This document shows, in pieces, positions 1 to 7,097 of a stretch of DNA of 16,261 nt. The notes beneath the pieces were generated by a model that was given only the letters and a program-made list of their open reading frames with translations, was not told where the DNA came from and ran no database searches. The translations under genes were made by a program, and so were the position numbers. Position 1 is the first letter of the stretch. Every line of letters starts with the position of its first letter. Origin of the DNA: an uncultured Sediminibacterium sp. (lineage in GTDB: Bacteria > Bacteroidota > Bacteroidia > Chitinophagales > Chitinophagaceae); assembly GCA_937907555.1 (NCBI GenBank), contig CALEST010000149.1, positions 1-16,261 on the forward strand, in the 5' to 3' direction.

Positions 1-200
1 CTGCGAAAATTCGCGGCGACCGTTACTCATTTTACAGTTGGAAAAATACCGGTATTTATCACTTCATCAAATCTGGTGGATCACTGAAGCAGTTGCAGCT
101 TCAGTTAAGACACCACTCATTAGACCAGGTAAATCAGTATGCAGCAGATTTTGGTTTGCTTGATTGCAACGATATTGAGGATAAGTTTCCTGCTATCTAA
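1..200 (+). CDS. Tyrosine recombinase/integrase, C-terminal end (5' truncated by window)
   Basis: The open frame enters at base 3 and ends at TAA 198-200, giving the last 65 residues of a protein that begins outside the window. It reads like the catalytic end of a phage-type tyrosine recombinase: FYSWKNTGIYHFIKSGG resembles the box around the HxxR histidine, LRHHSLDQVNQYAADFG resembles the 'GHxs...tT..Y' segment, and the Tyr of NQYAADFG is the likely nucleophile. Asn stands where the family often has His (K-H-T-G), which may be normal for this subfamily. It is the only convincing + strand gene and ends 4 bp from the stop of the converging last gene of the element. This suggests the left end of an integrated element, with the attachment site outside the window. 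Assignment is by motif reading only. Confidence 0.72.
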   Translation, partial: AKIRGDRYSFYSWKNTGIYHFIKSGGSLKQLQLQLRHHSLDQVNQYAADFGLLDCNDIEDKFPAI

Positions 201-204
201 TTGA

Positions 205-468
205 TTACTGCTGTGGTTGGTTAGCCTGCTGATCTATTGATAAAATCAACTGTTCTGCTACTGTCTTTGCAACCTGACTGTAATATTCATCTGAATAGTT
301 AGCAGATTTTGCTTCAGCATCGTTAATCTGAACATTCTGTGATAAAATTCCCGTCTTGCCAGAGAACAGGACAAGCTGCAATGTCTCTACCTGATTTTGT
401 GGACTATAAGAAGTAGACCAATCAAAACCGTCAATTTTTAAATTAAGAGGCGTATCAAACTTTCTCAT
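205..468 (-). CDS. Small hypothetical protein, last gene of the virion operon (87 aa)
   Basis: The 87-residue product starts MRKFDTPLNL, ends in a Gln-rich tail (DQQANQPQQ) and has no predicted membrane segment or signal peptide. Its ATG lies 10 bp after the stop of the collagen-like fibre gene, so it is probably the last gene of that transcript, and it converges tail-to-tail with the integrase gene. I do not recognise the family. The position immediately after a fibre gene is where fibre-assembly chaperones or small appendage subunits often sit, but that is inference from location only. Confidence 0.6.
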   Translation of the reverse strand: MRKFDTPLNLKIDGFDWSTSYSPQNQVETLQLVLFSGKTGILSQNVQINDAEAKSANYSDEYYSQVAKTVAEQLILSIDQQANQPQQ

Positions 469-478
469 ATAAAATTAT

Positions 479-2131
479 TTAAATTGTTGTTGATGCGTGT
501 AAGTAAAGAATTTGCCCATTCACTTCTATAGCAACTTTTTGTGTAACTGTACCATTAGTTGGTGTATGTACAGTATTGCCTACAGAAAGCCTGCCTTTTA
601 TTTGAAAATCTGCATTTGCTGATTCAACAGGAAGAACACCATCGTGTGCGTGAACGAATTTTCCGTTTCCTCTGAAGTATCCTCTGGTACTGTCATTGCC
701 AATATTAAACTTTATTCCTTTGTCTGTACCGCTACCAGCACCACCACCCTGAAATACAATATCTCCTCGACCATCTGCTGATATTCCTACATAACATGCT
801 GTTAGTTCTGTTGACTCAAACAGGTGTTGATTACCTATTCCAGCACCAGCTTTAACGAACTTACCAGATATGTGTGTCGAGGGATGAAATATTGCGTGAG
901 CGCCGACATAGTAAGTCCTAAATGAACCATTAAAAACGGCACCAAAATATCCGTGCCCTGCATCTTCAATCCACATACCACCAGTACCTGTGTACATTCT
1001 ACATGAATAGCCTGCGCTTGTGTGTACAATTCCTAATCCCTCACTGGCTCTAATCCGTCCGTTAGTTACATCAAAATTGCCTTGAAAATTATGTGCGTTG
1101 GGTTTTATTGATGCTATTAAAACTTGATTACTATAAAATTCATGCCCTGTATGAACAGAAGACGAACCCATGTAACCGCCGTACCTCAGATCATTGCCAA
1201 AACTTTGAATAGCATCTTTACCAACAATCATATATCTATCGAGGCAGTCAATTGGTCTTGAGAATTGTAGATGTTGTTGAGAACTGTTTAGCCTTATCCA
1301 TGTAGCATTAACCGTTGGTCCAAAATTAATTTGCGCTCCGTTATCTATTTGCCATATGGAAACCCCATTTAAAAACCTTTTCTCACCAGCTATTTGCTGA
1401 TTACCTGTCAACATTACAACACCAGACAAATCCGCGGGGAAAGTAGAAGGCTTATTTTGAATGGCATTCCAATCGGCCGGCCCTGCTGGCCCCTGAGGGC
1501 CTGTGATCGCTGCCAGGCTCACCAAATTATTCCAAGTAACGTCTCCCACATATCTCCACTGCACATGCGTAGCACTGGTCTGTAATTCAACCTCACGGCC
1601 ATTGCTTCCGGCGGCTCCAGCTGCACCAGGTAATCCTTGAATGCCCTGAGCACCCTGAGGGCCTGTGATCGCTGCCAGACTCACCAAATTATTCCAGGTA
1701 ACGTCTCCCACATATCTCCACTGCACATGCGTAGCACTGGTCTGTAATTCAACCTCACGGCCATTGCTTCCGGCGGCTCCAGCTGCACCAGGTAATCCTT
1801 GAATGCCCTGAGCACCCTGAGGGCCTGTGATCGCTGCCAGGCTCACCAGATTATTCCAGGAAGGATCACCTACATATCTCCACTGTACATGTGTTCCACT
1901 GGTCTGTAATTCTATACGAACAGGAACCAAATCTGCATCTTGTGTACCGGCTCTCCAGCAATGATCTACGATACCACCAGGTAAAATGATACCAACTACA
2001 CGGCGCAACCTCATTTCCTGTGGTACTGCAGCACATGCTGCTGCCACAGTAGCATACGGGCCGTACCACGCATCTACATGCTTATTGTTGGTAAGCCTGA
2101 CTGGTTGAGATATTTCAAGTTCTCCTGCCAT
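479..2131 (-). CDS. Collagen-like phage fibre / receptor-binding protein (550 aa)
   Basis: Probable host-recognition fibre. Residues 1-72 form a compact N-terminal region with a 'WYGPYATVAAACAAVPQ' segment and 'GIILPGGIVDHCW', similar to the attachment domain of other Bacteroidota phage fibres as I recall them. Residues 73 to about 217 are two full and one partial copy of a 54-residue unit, each made of a WRYVGD..WNNLVSLAAI segment followed by collagen-type Gly-X-Y triplets (GPQGAQGIQGLPGAAG). The rest, about 225-550, is rich in beta strands, Gly, Asn and Ser, typical of trimeric fibre shafts and tips, and ends in QILYLHASTTI. The ATG overlaps the stop of the preceding gene as TAATG, suggesting translational coupling. 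Gly-X-Y fibres are usually trimers. The receptor is unknown. Confidence 0.85.
   Translation of the reverse strand: MAGELEISQPVRLTNNKHVDAWYGPYATVAAACAAVPQEMRLRRVVGIILPGGIVDHCWRAGTQDADLVPVRIELQTSGTHVQWRYVGDPSWNNLVSLAAITGPQGAQGIQGLPGAAGAAGSNGREVELQTSATHVQWRYVGDVTWNNLVSLAAITGPQGAQGIQGLPGAAGAAGSNGREVELQTSATHVQWRYVGDVTWNNLVSLAAITGPQGPAGPADWNAIQNKPSTFPADLSGVVMLTGNQQIAGEKRFLNGVSIWQIDNGAQINFGPTVNATWIRLNSSQQHLQFSRPIDCLDRYMIVGKDAIQSFGNDLRYGGYMGSSSVHTGHEFYSNQVLIASIKPNAHNFQGNFDVTNGRIRASEGLGIVHTSAGYSCRMYTGTGGMWIEDAGHGYFGAVFNGSFRTYYVGAHAIFHPSTHISGKFVKAGAGIGNQHLFESTELTACYVGISADGRGDIVFQGGGAGSGTDKGIKFNIGNDSTRGYFRGNGKFVHAHDGVLPVESANADFQIKGRLSVGNTVHTPTNGTVTQKVAIEVNGQILYLHASTTI
1481..1915 (-). repeat. Tandem 162-bp in-frame repeats in the fibre gene
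   Basis: Three copies of a 162-bp (54-codon) unit lie head to tail. The marker ctgtgatcgctgcc begins at 1501, 1663 and 1825, exactly 162 bp apart. The two copies nearer the left are almost identical at DNA level, with only a few substitutions in the parts compared (for example ccaagtaacg/ccaggtaacg). The third, nearest the protein N-terminus, has diverged more (aaggatcacc for aacgtctccc). Since 162 is divisible by three, gain or loss of a unit keeps the frame and changes fibre length. Confidence 0.93.
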
Positions 2132-3120
2132 TATTGAACAGTTACGTTGTGTCTATGATTGGTATTGTATGGAACAGTCATTGTCATTACATACATCTGG
2201 TATTGGTGGCTCTGGCCACCAGCATCATTTACTGCGATACTTCCGGATAAAATATATTGACTGGTGATATCCAAATTAAGCGCGTCCTGATCTACCACAG
2301 ATTGTAAGCTTCTACCAGGTGGCACAGCAATACAGAATCTTTTTTGTACAGCACCTGTATTGATTGTAAATGAAAGCCCTTGAGACGTGAGCTGAGACGC
2401 CAAGGCCCGTACCTCAGTAGAATTTGTTGGTGGATCTGTTACCGGGCCAAAGAACATTCTATAATAACCTCTAAACGTGATCTGCTGACTACTTACAACC
2501 CCGGCCTGTACTCTACCAGTGGGGTCGGGCTGTCCGAGATTATTGTTCTTAATCGGCCCTTGCAAGTAAGTAAACCTTGCCTGGTAATTTATTGGAACCA
2601 ATGGAGCTGCAATATTATCAATCTCCAATTGGCTATTGCTAATAACTGTTCCATTTTTCAGCAACTCATACAAAGACAAAGCCCCGGCATCATTCTGAGT
2701 AAATGAACCGGAAAGGCTCACTGCCAAAGATGTACCAACTTCAGTTGTGTTATTTGATACAGGATTTGATAAAAGCGTTCCGGAAGGCATCAAATAAACC
2801 GGCGAAACCGGCTCCGTAATTGCCATTAGAATGGCTTGCTTTGGAGTGAGATTATTTAGCGGGAATGTATCTCCGTTGATATACCGGCCAATTGACTTTC
2901 CGGCTGCAATACGAACCAATTCATCTTGTGAGAATTTTTCTACAAATGGACTGATACCCTGATTGTCTGGCTGAAGCTTCTCCAGTATCGCATAAAGCAA
3001 ATCATCTCTTTGGTCTAAGAAAAGTGGCTTGATATCCATTTCAGTTCCTCCTAAACTCAACAGAATACTATACAGAATGTCTTTAGTTCTGTCATTGTAT
3101 TTTGTTGTGATGTATTGCAT
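2131..3120 (-). CDS. Putative virion appendage/spike protein, beta-rich (329 aa)
   Basis: The N-terminal ~110 residues are helical and charged (for example DILYSILLSLGG and DDLLYAILEKLQ, two similar helices). The remainder is beta-rich, with Ser/Thr/Asn turns and the stretch FRGYYRMFFGPV...QKRFCIAVPPGRSLQSVVD...LSGSIAVND. It ends in a cluster of strands and NTNHRHNVTVQ. The general look of the second half recalls a strand-rich domain in appendage proteins of Bacteroidota phages, including crAss-like ones, but that is memory rather than a search. Its ATG overlaps by one base (TAATG) the stop of the hydrophobic -1 frame that follows the muramidase, and its own TAA overlaps the fibre ATG. A spike base or fibre-anchoring protein is the best guess; a capsid role cannot be excluded. 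Confidence 0.6.
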   Translation of the reverse strand: MQYITTKYNDRTKDILYSILLSLGGTEMDIKPLFLDQRDDLLYAILEKLQPDNQGISPFVEKFSQDELVRIAAGKSIGRYINGDTFPLNNLTPKQAILMAITEPVSPVYLMPSGTLLSNPVSNNTTEVGTSLAVSLSGSFTQNDAGALSLYELLKNGTVISNSQLEIDNIAAPLVPINYQARFTYLQGPIKNNNLGQPDPTGRVQAGVVSSQQITFRGYYRMFFGPVTDPPTNSTEVRALASQLTSQGLSFTINTGAVQKRFCIAVPPGRSLQSVVDQDALNLDITSQYILSGSIAVNDAGGQSHQYQMYVMTMTVPYNTNHRHNVTVQ

Positions 3121-3215
3121 TACTTATTCCCCTTTGATGAAAAACCCAATGTGATTACCAGCAGCACGGCCATTAACAAGCAGCCAATCAAAAGCGGCGT
3201 TACGATTTTTTTTTT
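3120..3215 (-). other. Hydrophobic -1-frame extension of the muramidase gene at an A10 tract
   Basis: The muramidase frame ends GCA AAA AAA AAA TCG TAA, where the ten A (minus strand) lie at 3206-3215. Reading the last A twice (-1 shift) continues into IVTPLLIGCLLMAVLLVITLG and then SSKGNK before TAA at 3120-3122. That is a full-length transmembrane segment with a basic end, like the C-termini of neighbouring proteins. Its stop forms TAATG with the next start, an arrangement used at three other junctions here. Read independently, the only ATG (3173) would give a 17-aa peptide. The extension is visible in the sequence. Whether it is reached by frameshifting, transcript slippage or an undercalled A is unknown. 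Confidence 0.6.
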
Positions 3216-3835
3216 GCTTCCTGCTCGAGGAAATATTTAAGTAAAACCCCGGCGCCTAACTGCTGATCTGTAACAGTTGGATCAAACTTTCCATCCGCAA
3301 CAAATTTTCCCGGTCTTTGCAAATTGCTATCCGCCCAGAGATATGGAGATGGTAAGTTTCTGGTTCTATACGCACCGCCATTAAATGCTTCAATCTTGTG
3401 AAGTAAGCTTTCAACAGAACTGTCATTAGTTCCCCTTGTCCACGGCGGAGATACAGAAATCATATATCTGATAGCATCAATCGCGCTTTCTTCCCATGTG
3501 TATGGCTTACCCTTACCCGCGGCAGGATCAGCAACCGGTCTACCGGCTGGCACTTTTCTTGTTCTGGCTGTTAAAGGATCACCGTTATGTAAATGCCTGG
3601 TGAAATTATAGGTTGATTCACGCATATGAATTACGCCTATAAGATACCATGGTACACCGGGCATTTTCAAAGCATTTGCTACGGCTTCATACCTTGCTTT
3701 ATTTGCCATCAACCGCTGATAAGATTGTTGCACCTTACTTACCGATTGAGCGTTAACTACAGCCGAATTAAAAAAACGTCTGTACTCATCTCTCAAAGCA
3801 GTTGTCCATGAAAAAAGACTTCTAATAAGGTTCAT
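3200..3835 (-). CDS. Muramidase/lytic transglycosylase-like cell-wall hydrolase (211 aa)
   Basis: Probable peptidoglycan-cutting enzyme used at entry or exit. After a helical N-terminus, residues 50-100 carry the family signature: YEAVANAL...VPWYLIGVIHMRES (Glu73 the likely catalytic acid), then HLHNGDPLTARTRKVPAGRP, and later WEESAIDAI, FNGGAYR and PSPYLWA. This pattern matches a lysozyme-like family found in phages and bacteria. The ATG follows the TAG of the previous gene after one base. There is no N-terminal signal peptide. In the annotated frame the protein ends AKKKS with no membrane anchor, but a -1 shift in the terminal A10 run would add one. A membrane-linked form would suit a virion enzyme of a virus with an internal membrane (compare the PRD1 lytic enzymes). 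Function is well supported; virion location is inferred. Confidence 0.85.
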   Translation of the reverse strand: MNLIRSLFSWTTALRDEYRRFFNSAVVNAQSVSKVQQSYQRLMANKARYEAVANALKMPGVPWYLIGVIHMRESTYNFTRHLHNGDPLTARTRKVPAGRPVADPAAGKGKPYTWEESAIDAIRYMISVSPPWTRGTNDSSVESLLHKIEAFNGGAYRTRNLPSPYLWADSNLQRPGKFVADGKFDPTVTDQQLGAGVLLKYFLEQEAKKKS

Positions 3836-3836
3836 A

Positions 3837-4424
3837 CTACTTTTTTGACTTAACTACTAAAATGGTAATTACCGAAATCACTACTACAGCAATCAAAATA
3901 ATTACAAGGGTATTGTTGCCTTTGTCTTTTTGATCGCTGGCTCCACCCTCTGGAGTACTGCTTTGATAAGGAACAGCACCAGGATCATTAGGGATAAACA
4001 TACCATTAGCAGCTGCTAATGCGTTATATCCTGAAGTTGCTGACTGTCTTTGTGAAGTAGACGCAGAAAGCGGCATTCCTAATACTGGAGAAGATGCACG
4101 AAACTGCGCCAACGCTGATGGATTTGAAGTAGAATCAATTCTTCGATTCCATTCAGCAGCCATTAGCGGACTCATATTTTTCAGATCAGCAGGGAAATTC
4201 TCATAGAACTGATTAAATCGGTTGCGCTTATTGTCTTTCCCTGTTTCTGGCAAAGTGTCAATAAATGATAGATACAAGGCTGCTCGTTGGTCAGCAGTTG
4301 GCAATGTGCGCGCCTGATCTCTGATAGCATACTGCTTTTTATCCTTGAACAAGCCGCCCAGTTTGTCAACTATGGTGCCAGTACCAGGATAAACAGTATT
4401 GAGGACATCTGAAACGAAACTCAT
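3837..4424 (-). CDS. C-terminally membrane-anchored protein, likely virion component (195 aa)
   Basis: The start chosen is MSFVSDVLNTVY at 4424, because the stop of the 54-aa gene upstream ends two bases before it; a longer frame starting MLLFKRK would overlap that gene. The first ~100 residues are helical and charged, the middle (about 105-165) is Ser/Ala/Gln-rich and probably flexible, and the last 25 residues are a single membrane span (LVIILIAVVVISVITILVV) followed by KSKK. No signal peptide is seen, so it would be tail-anchored with the bulk on the cytoplasmic (or virion-interior) side. It ends in TAG. The family is not recognised. With its neighbours it forms a series of one-span proteins, which suggests a membrane-associated virion or assembly component. 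Confidence 0.68.
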   Translation of the reverse strand: MSFVSDVLNTVYPGTGTIVDKLGGLFKDKKQYAIRDQARTLPTADQRAALYLSFIDTLPETGKDNKRNRFNQFYENFPADLKNMSPLMAAEWNRRIDSTSNPSALAQFRASSPVLGMPLSASTSQRQSATSGYNALAAANGMFIPNDPGAVPYQSSTPEGGASDQKDKGNNTLVIILIAVVVISVITILVVKSKK

Positions 4425-4425
4425 G

Positions 4426-4590
4426 TTATCGAATTTTCTTTTGAACAAAAGCATTCAACAGAATAGCAATTGTAAACACAACAATCAGTGCAATCGAAAG
4501 CTTTACAAGGCTTTGATCTTCTAATTCTACCGTTACAACCACCTCAGGCAGTTTGTTTTTGTTAAAAAGGTTATCAAAAAAATTTGCCAT
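4426..4590 (-). CDS. Small single-span membrane protein (54 aa)
   Basis: A short frame from ATG 4590 to TAA 4426-4428. The product begins MANFFDNLFNKNKLPEVV, has an acidic stretch (VELEDQ), one hydrophobic span (LSIALIVVFTIAILLNAF) and a short basic end (VQKKIR). It fills the space between two membrane-protein genes: it starts 9 bp after the preceding stop and ends one base before the next ATG. The neat packing and the positive-inside tail argue that it is real. It could be a minor membrane or vertex protein of the particle; a holin is an alternative that cannot be excluded. No family recognised. Confidence 0.66.
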   Translation of the reverse strand: MANFFDNLFNKNKLPEVVVTVELEDQSLVKLSIALIVVFTIAILLNAFVQKKIR

Positions 4591-4599
4591 ACAAATATT

Positions 4600-5055
4600 T
4601 TATACAAGGTGATCTCTAAGGGTGATACGCTTACGATAATTTTCAGTCATCCAGCCGCCTTCAACAGTGGACTTTAATGAGTCGCCTGTAATTTGTTTGA
4701 ATATTGTACTTGCCAGAGCAGCTTCAGCAGGGCTTACCAAACGATTCAACTGATCTACCACTACCTGGTCATCTACAAATAGTTTCCAGCCGGTAATTGG
4801 CACACGTGTAATGGCATTCTCAATGTTCTGCGCTACTGATCTACATACTGCCTGCCTTTCAGCTGATATACCCGTTTTCTGCGATACGATCTCGGCACCA
4901 ATAATTTCTCCAGCAGCTTCACCAGATTGCTTTGATGACTTATATATCTGCATAATTGCAGCAACAATGATTATCACTGCGACAATAACAACTACCGCAA
5001 CGATGATCTTTGATGTTTTGTTACCACCACGGGCAACGCTGATATCTTGAAGCAT
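4600..5055 (-). CDS. N-terminally anchored membrane protein, likely virion component (151 aa)
   Basis: A short basic N-terminus (MLQDISVARGGNKTSK) precedes a strong hydrophobic span at about residues 17-38 (IIVAVVVIVAVIIIVAAIMQIY). A soluble domain of ~110 residues follows, with helices such as AGEIIGAEIVSQ and VVVDQLNRLVSPAEAALASTIF. One cysteine lies in the middle. It is not a cleavable signal, since no cleavage site is apparent. The ATG overlaps the upstream TAA as TAATG. The topology is the mirror of the next protein upstream, whose span is at the C-terminus. The family is not recognised. Together with its neighbours it suggests a set of proteins that decorate or shape a membrane. Confidence 0.68.
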   Translation of the reverse strand: MLQDISVARGGNKTSKIIVAVVVIVAVIIIVAAIMQIYKSSKQSGEAAGEIIGAEIVSQKTGISAERQAVCRSVAQNIENAITRVPITGWKLFVDDQVVVDQLNRLVSPAEAALASTIFKQITGDSLKSTVEGGWMTENYRKRITLRDHLV

Positions 5056-5510
5056 TACTTAGACTTTTTGAATGTGAGATAAGCCAAGATGATAATTACT
5101 ACCACTGCAACCGCAATCCAAACCCAGGATAAAGGTTTTTTCTCTACCGAGTCTACATATACATCATCCGGCAGTAATTCACCTGTTTTTTTGGCTGCAT
5201 ATACTTTGGCAGCGGTATCACCAAGCAGCGCAATAACCTCCCACCACTTTTTTTGCTCACTTACTGGCTGCGTAGGTGCAAATAAAGCAGCTTGCTGATT
5301 TGCACTTGTATTAGTAGAATCAGCCTGAACCGAAGTAGCTGCTACTGCTGCTGTCACATCAGTATTAGCTGGTGCCAGATCAACCACCGATCTTTTTTGA
5401 GATGGGGCATATACCATTGGCGAACCTGTGTAATCACCGTTTTCCCCAGGGATAAAACCCTGCTCGTTCTCGTAGGCATCTGGAGCCAGATCAGTAACTA
5501 AATTCTTCAT
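5055..5510 (-). CDS. C-terminally anchored membrane protein, likely virion component (151 aa)
   Basis: Residues 1-85 are low in hydrophobic content and look partly disordered (Pro, Gln, Ala, Thr and Ser rich, for example AAVAATSVQADSTNTSANQQAA). A short amphipathic helix follows (KKWWEVIALLGDTAAKVYAAKK). The C-terminus is one membrane span, WVWIAVAVVVIIILAYLTF, ending in KKSK. No signal peptide is visible. The gene begins 12 bp after the stop of the Gly/Ala-tailed protein gene and its TAA overlaps the next ATG (TAATG). The basic tail after the span repeats in the 195-aa and 54-aa products. The family is not recognised; a structural membrane protein is inferred from context. Confidence 0.68.
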   Translation of the reverse strand: MKNLVTDLAPDAYENEQGFIPGENGDYTGSPMVYAPSQKRSVVDLAPANTDVTAAVAATSVQADSTNTSANQQAALFAPTQPVSEQKKWWEVIALLGDTAAKVYAAKKTGELLPDDVYVDSVEKKPLSWVWIAVAVVVIIILAYLTFKKSK

Positions 5511-5522
5511 AAACAGATTTTA

Positions 5523-6113
5523 TCAACCCTGAGGATAATAATTACCACCACCGGCATTTGCACCTGCATTAGCTCCGCCATCACCACCGGCATTCGCACC
5601 TGCATCACTACCGGCATTCGCCAAACGCTTTGCCAGATATGGATCAACAGCTGGGAGATCAGCCTCACTGATAGATTCCTTCAGCTTACTGTATTGCATT
5701 TGCACCAGTAAATCAACCGCATGGCCTTTTACTTTATCATTTCCACCGCTTTCTTTTGCCAATTCAGCAGCCAATTTTTTATAAATGGCTCCACGCATAG
5801 GCTTTGAGAGGGTTTGTAGGTATTGATACGTTTTAATAACCTTGGCTGTCCAGTCTGGTTCATTGACTATATCAGCAGTGATATGCATTGCGTCAATTGC
5901 TTTTGCCAATCGCTGGGAAACAGCTTCTTTGAGGCTATCATCCCACGTTCCCGGGATTAACGCTGTAATGATGTTGGCGACAGGGCTATCAACAATTTTT
6001 TTGAGTCGCTCAACCATTTCAATGGACGGTTGAACATGCTCGTGAATCCATGCTTCGAGGTCAACGAATAGCATGCTGAGAAATGAAACGATTTTGCGGA
6101 AAAACTTTTTCAT
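5523..6113 (-). CDS. Helical protein with Gly/Ala-rich tail, putative virion protein (196 aa)
   Basis: The start MKKFFRKIVSFLSMLF at 6113 is preferred to an in-frame ATG at 6134, which would overlap the upstream gene; with this choice the gap is 10 bp. The basic, amphipathic N-terminus (MKKFFRKIVSFLSMLFVDLEAWI) could insert in or lie on a membrane. Residues ~30-165 are helical (VERLKKIVDSPVANIITALIPG, AKAIDAMHITADIV, GAIYKKLAAELAKE). The final ~30 residues are a low-complexity tail of repeated NAGxDAG/ANAGG motifs ending NYYPQG. Such tails are common in phage structural or entry proteins, but I do not recognise the family. The surrounding one-span proteins suggest a virion role. Confidence 0.62.
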   Translation of the reverse strand: MKKFFRKIVSFLSMLFVDLEAWIHEHVQPSIEMVERLKKIVDSPVANIITALIPGTWDDSLKEAVSQRLAKAIDAMHITADIVNEPDWTAKVIKTYQYLQTLSKPMRGAIYKKLAAELAKESGGNDKVKGHAVDLLVQMQYSKLKESISEADLPAVDPYLAKRLANAGSDAGANAGGDGGANAGANAGGGNYYPQG

Positions 6114-6123
6114 ATACTTTTTT

Positions 6124-6321
6124 TTACAGGTCAAGTTTTGATTCTGCCACAGAAAGCCTTTTTTCGTGATCTACTGATATTTTTCTTAACTCCTCAATTG
6201 CTTCATCATTCCTGTTTACATATCGAATCAGAAAAAATGAAATCACACTGAGTAGAAATGTTGTGATAGTTCCAAAGAATAAAATCAGTTTTTCCACGCT
6301 AAATGCTATCTCCTGGCTCAT
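6124..6321 (-). CDS. Small membrane protein with coiled-coil tail (65 aa)
   Basis: The start MSQEIAFSVEKL at 6321 is chosen because the longer in-frame start at 6360 lies inside the terminator hairpin. One hydrophobic span (LILFFGTITTFLLSVISFFLIRYV, about residues 12-35) is followed by a charged helix with heptad spacing (EAIEELRKISVDHEKRLSVAESKLDL) that should form a coiled coil. This is the first gene after the terminator, so its transcription depends on read-through or a separate promoter. The span-plus-coil layout is shared by small holin-like and XhlA-like proteins, though XhlA has the reverse order. It could be a lysis or a particle-membrane protein; the sequence does not decide. Confidence 0.66.
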   Translation of the reverse strand: MSQEIAFSVEKLILFFGTITTFLLSVISFFLIRYVNRNDEAIEELRKISVDHEKRLSVAESKLDL

Positions 6322-6335
6322 GATTGATGCTTTAC

Positions 6336-6373
6336 AAAAACAGGGCAACAGTGTAACCACGTTGCCCTGTTTA
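6336..6373 (-). terminator. Intrinsic terminator after the 213-aa capsid-candidate gene
   Basis: Reading leftward, the transcript would form CAGGGCAAC / GTTGCCCTG (6361-6369 pairing with 6341-6349), extended by flanking A-T pairs, with an 11-nt loop. A run of five T on the transcribed strand (6340-6336) follows. It lies between the stop of the 213-aa gene (6399) and the start of the next gene (6321). Such a leaky stop would set a high ratio of the upstream product over the downstream genes. Confidence 0.85.
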
Positions 6374-6398
6374 ATTACTATGGGGGTGAGCGATTTAA

Positions 6399-7040
6399 TT
6401 AGGCAATCGCACCTTTTGTTTGTTGTACAACGGGGTTCTGCAATGCAATACGCTTCTTGTCGCGAAGAGCCAGAGCAGTGTTCAATGTGGCACCGAAATA
6501 GAAAGTAAATGTGCTCTCTGTAGGTGTACCACCAACCGCCGCCGGAATAATGATTGAAGCTTCAGTTTGGTCATCGAGGAAGAACTCGCGCTTAACTGTT
6601 ACTTGCTTGTCATTGTTGGCAAACTCAGTGGTGAAGCTCTCCAGGTTAATGCGGTCTGCATTAGGAGTGCTGAATGGGGTTTTCTGTGTCAGGATCAAAG
6701 CCTGAGCCAACTGATTAGCATTGTTGCTCTTTACCTGCATCTTAGTAACGCAAGAAGGATTCGCCTTAATGAAGGCCAGCAACTCAGCAATGGTGTTGGG
6801 TGAACCTGAGCTGGACAGATCAGCTGCACCAGCTGCGTAAACAATATTGCCATCTTTGATAACGCGCGCAGCGTTAGATGGGTTATATGATGGGTTCAAG
6901 ATCACCAGCTGATCGTTCGCGCTGGAGTTCAAAATCTTCACGCGGAAAATCTTGTCAAAACGGCCCTCAGAGCCAAAGTCTGCGGCTGCTCCGCCAAAGT
7001 CCAGGAAGGAATCTCCTTTACCGGTGTATTCAGGATACAT
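6399..7040 (-). CDS. Putative major capsid protein, beta-rich (213 aa)
   Basis: The 213-residue product has no membrane span. It is rich in predicted strands separated by Asn/Ser/Pro/Gly turns: FDKIFRVKILN, DQLVILNPSY, CVTKMQVKSN, ALILTQKTPF, DKQVTVKREFFL, ASIIIPAAVG and STFTFYFGATL, with one clear helix (TIAELLAFIKANP). About eight strands would fit a single jelly roll, and the length is too short for a double jelly roll (the smallest I know, PM2 P2, is about 269 aa). It follows a tiny membrane-protein gene and is closed by the strongest terminator in the window, implying a separate abundant transcript. No HK97-type features are evident. The capsid role rests on composition and gene order. 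Other structural roles, such as spike or scaffold, remain possible. Confidence 0.55.
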   Translation of the reverse strand: MYPEYTGKGDSFLDFGGAAADFGSEGRFDKIFRVKILNSSANDQLVILNPSYNPSNAARVIKDGNIVYAAGAADLSSSGSPNTIAELLAFIKANPSCVTKMQVKSNNANQLAQALILTQKTPFSTPNADRINLESFTTEFANNDKQVTVKREFFLDDQTEASIIIPAAVGGTPTESTFTFYFGATLNTALALRDKKRIALQNPVVQQTKGAIA

Positions 7041-7097
7041 ATTTGAAATTTTTGATGATTGGAATGTTTTTTTTCAAACTGCTGTAAGGCAGAACGC

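Noticed and set aside
2380..2706. A 108-residue + strand frame inside the 329-aa gene
   Set aside because: It lies fully antisense to a well-formed protein with TAATG junctions at both ends and shows no recognisable features.
3120..3173. A separate 17-aa membrane peptide starting at ATG 3173
   Set aside because: It would begin in the middle of the hydrophobic segment and lose half of the span. The frame makes more sense as an extension of the muramidase.
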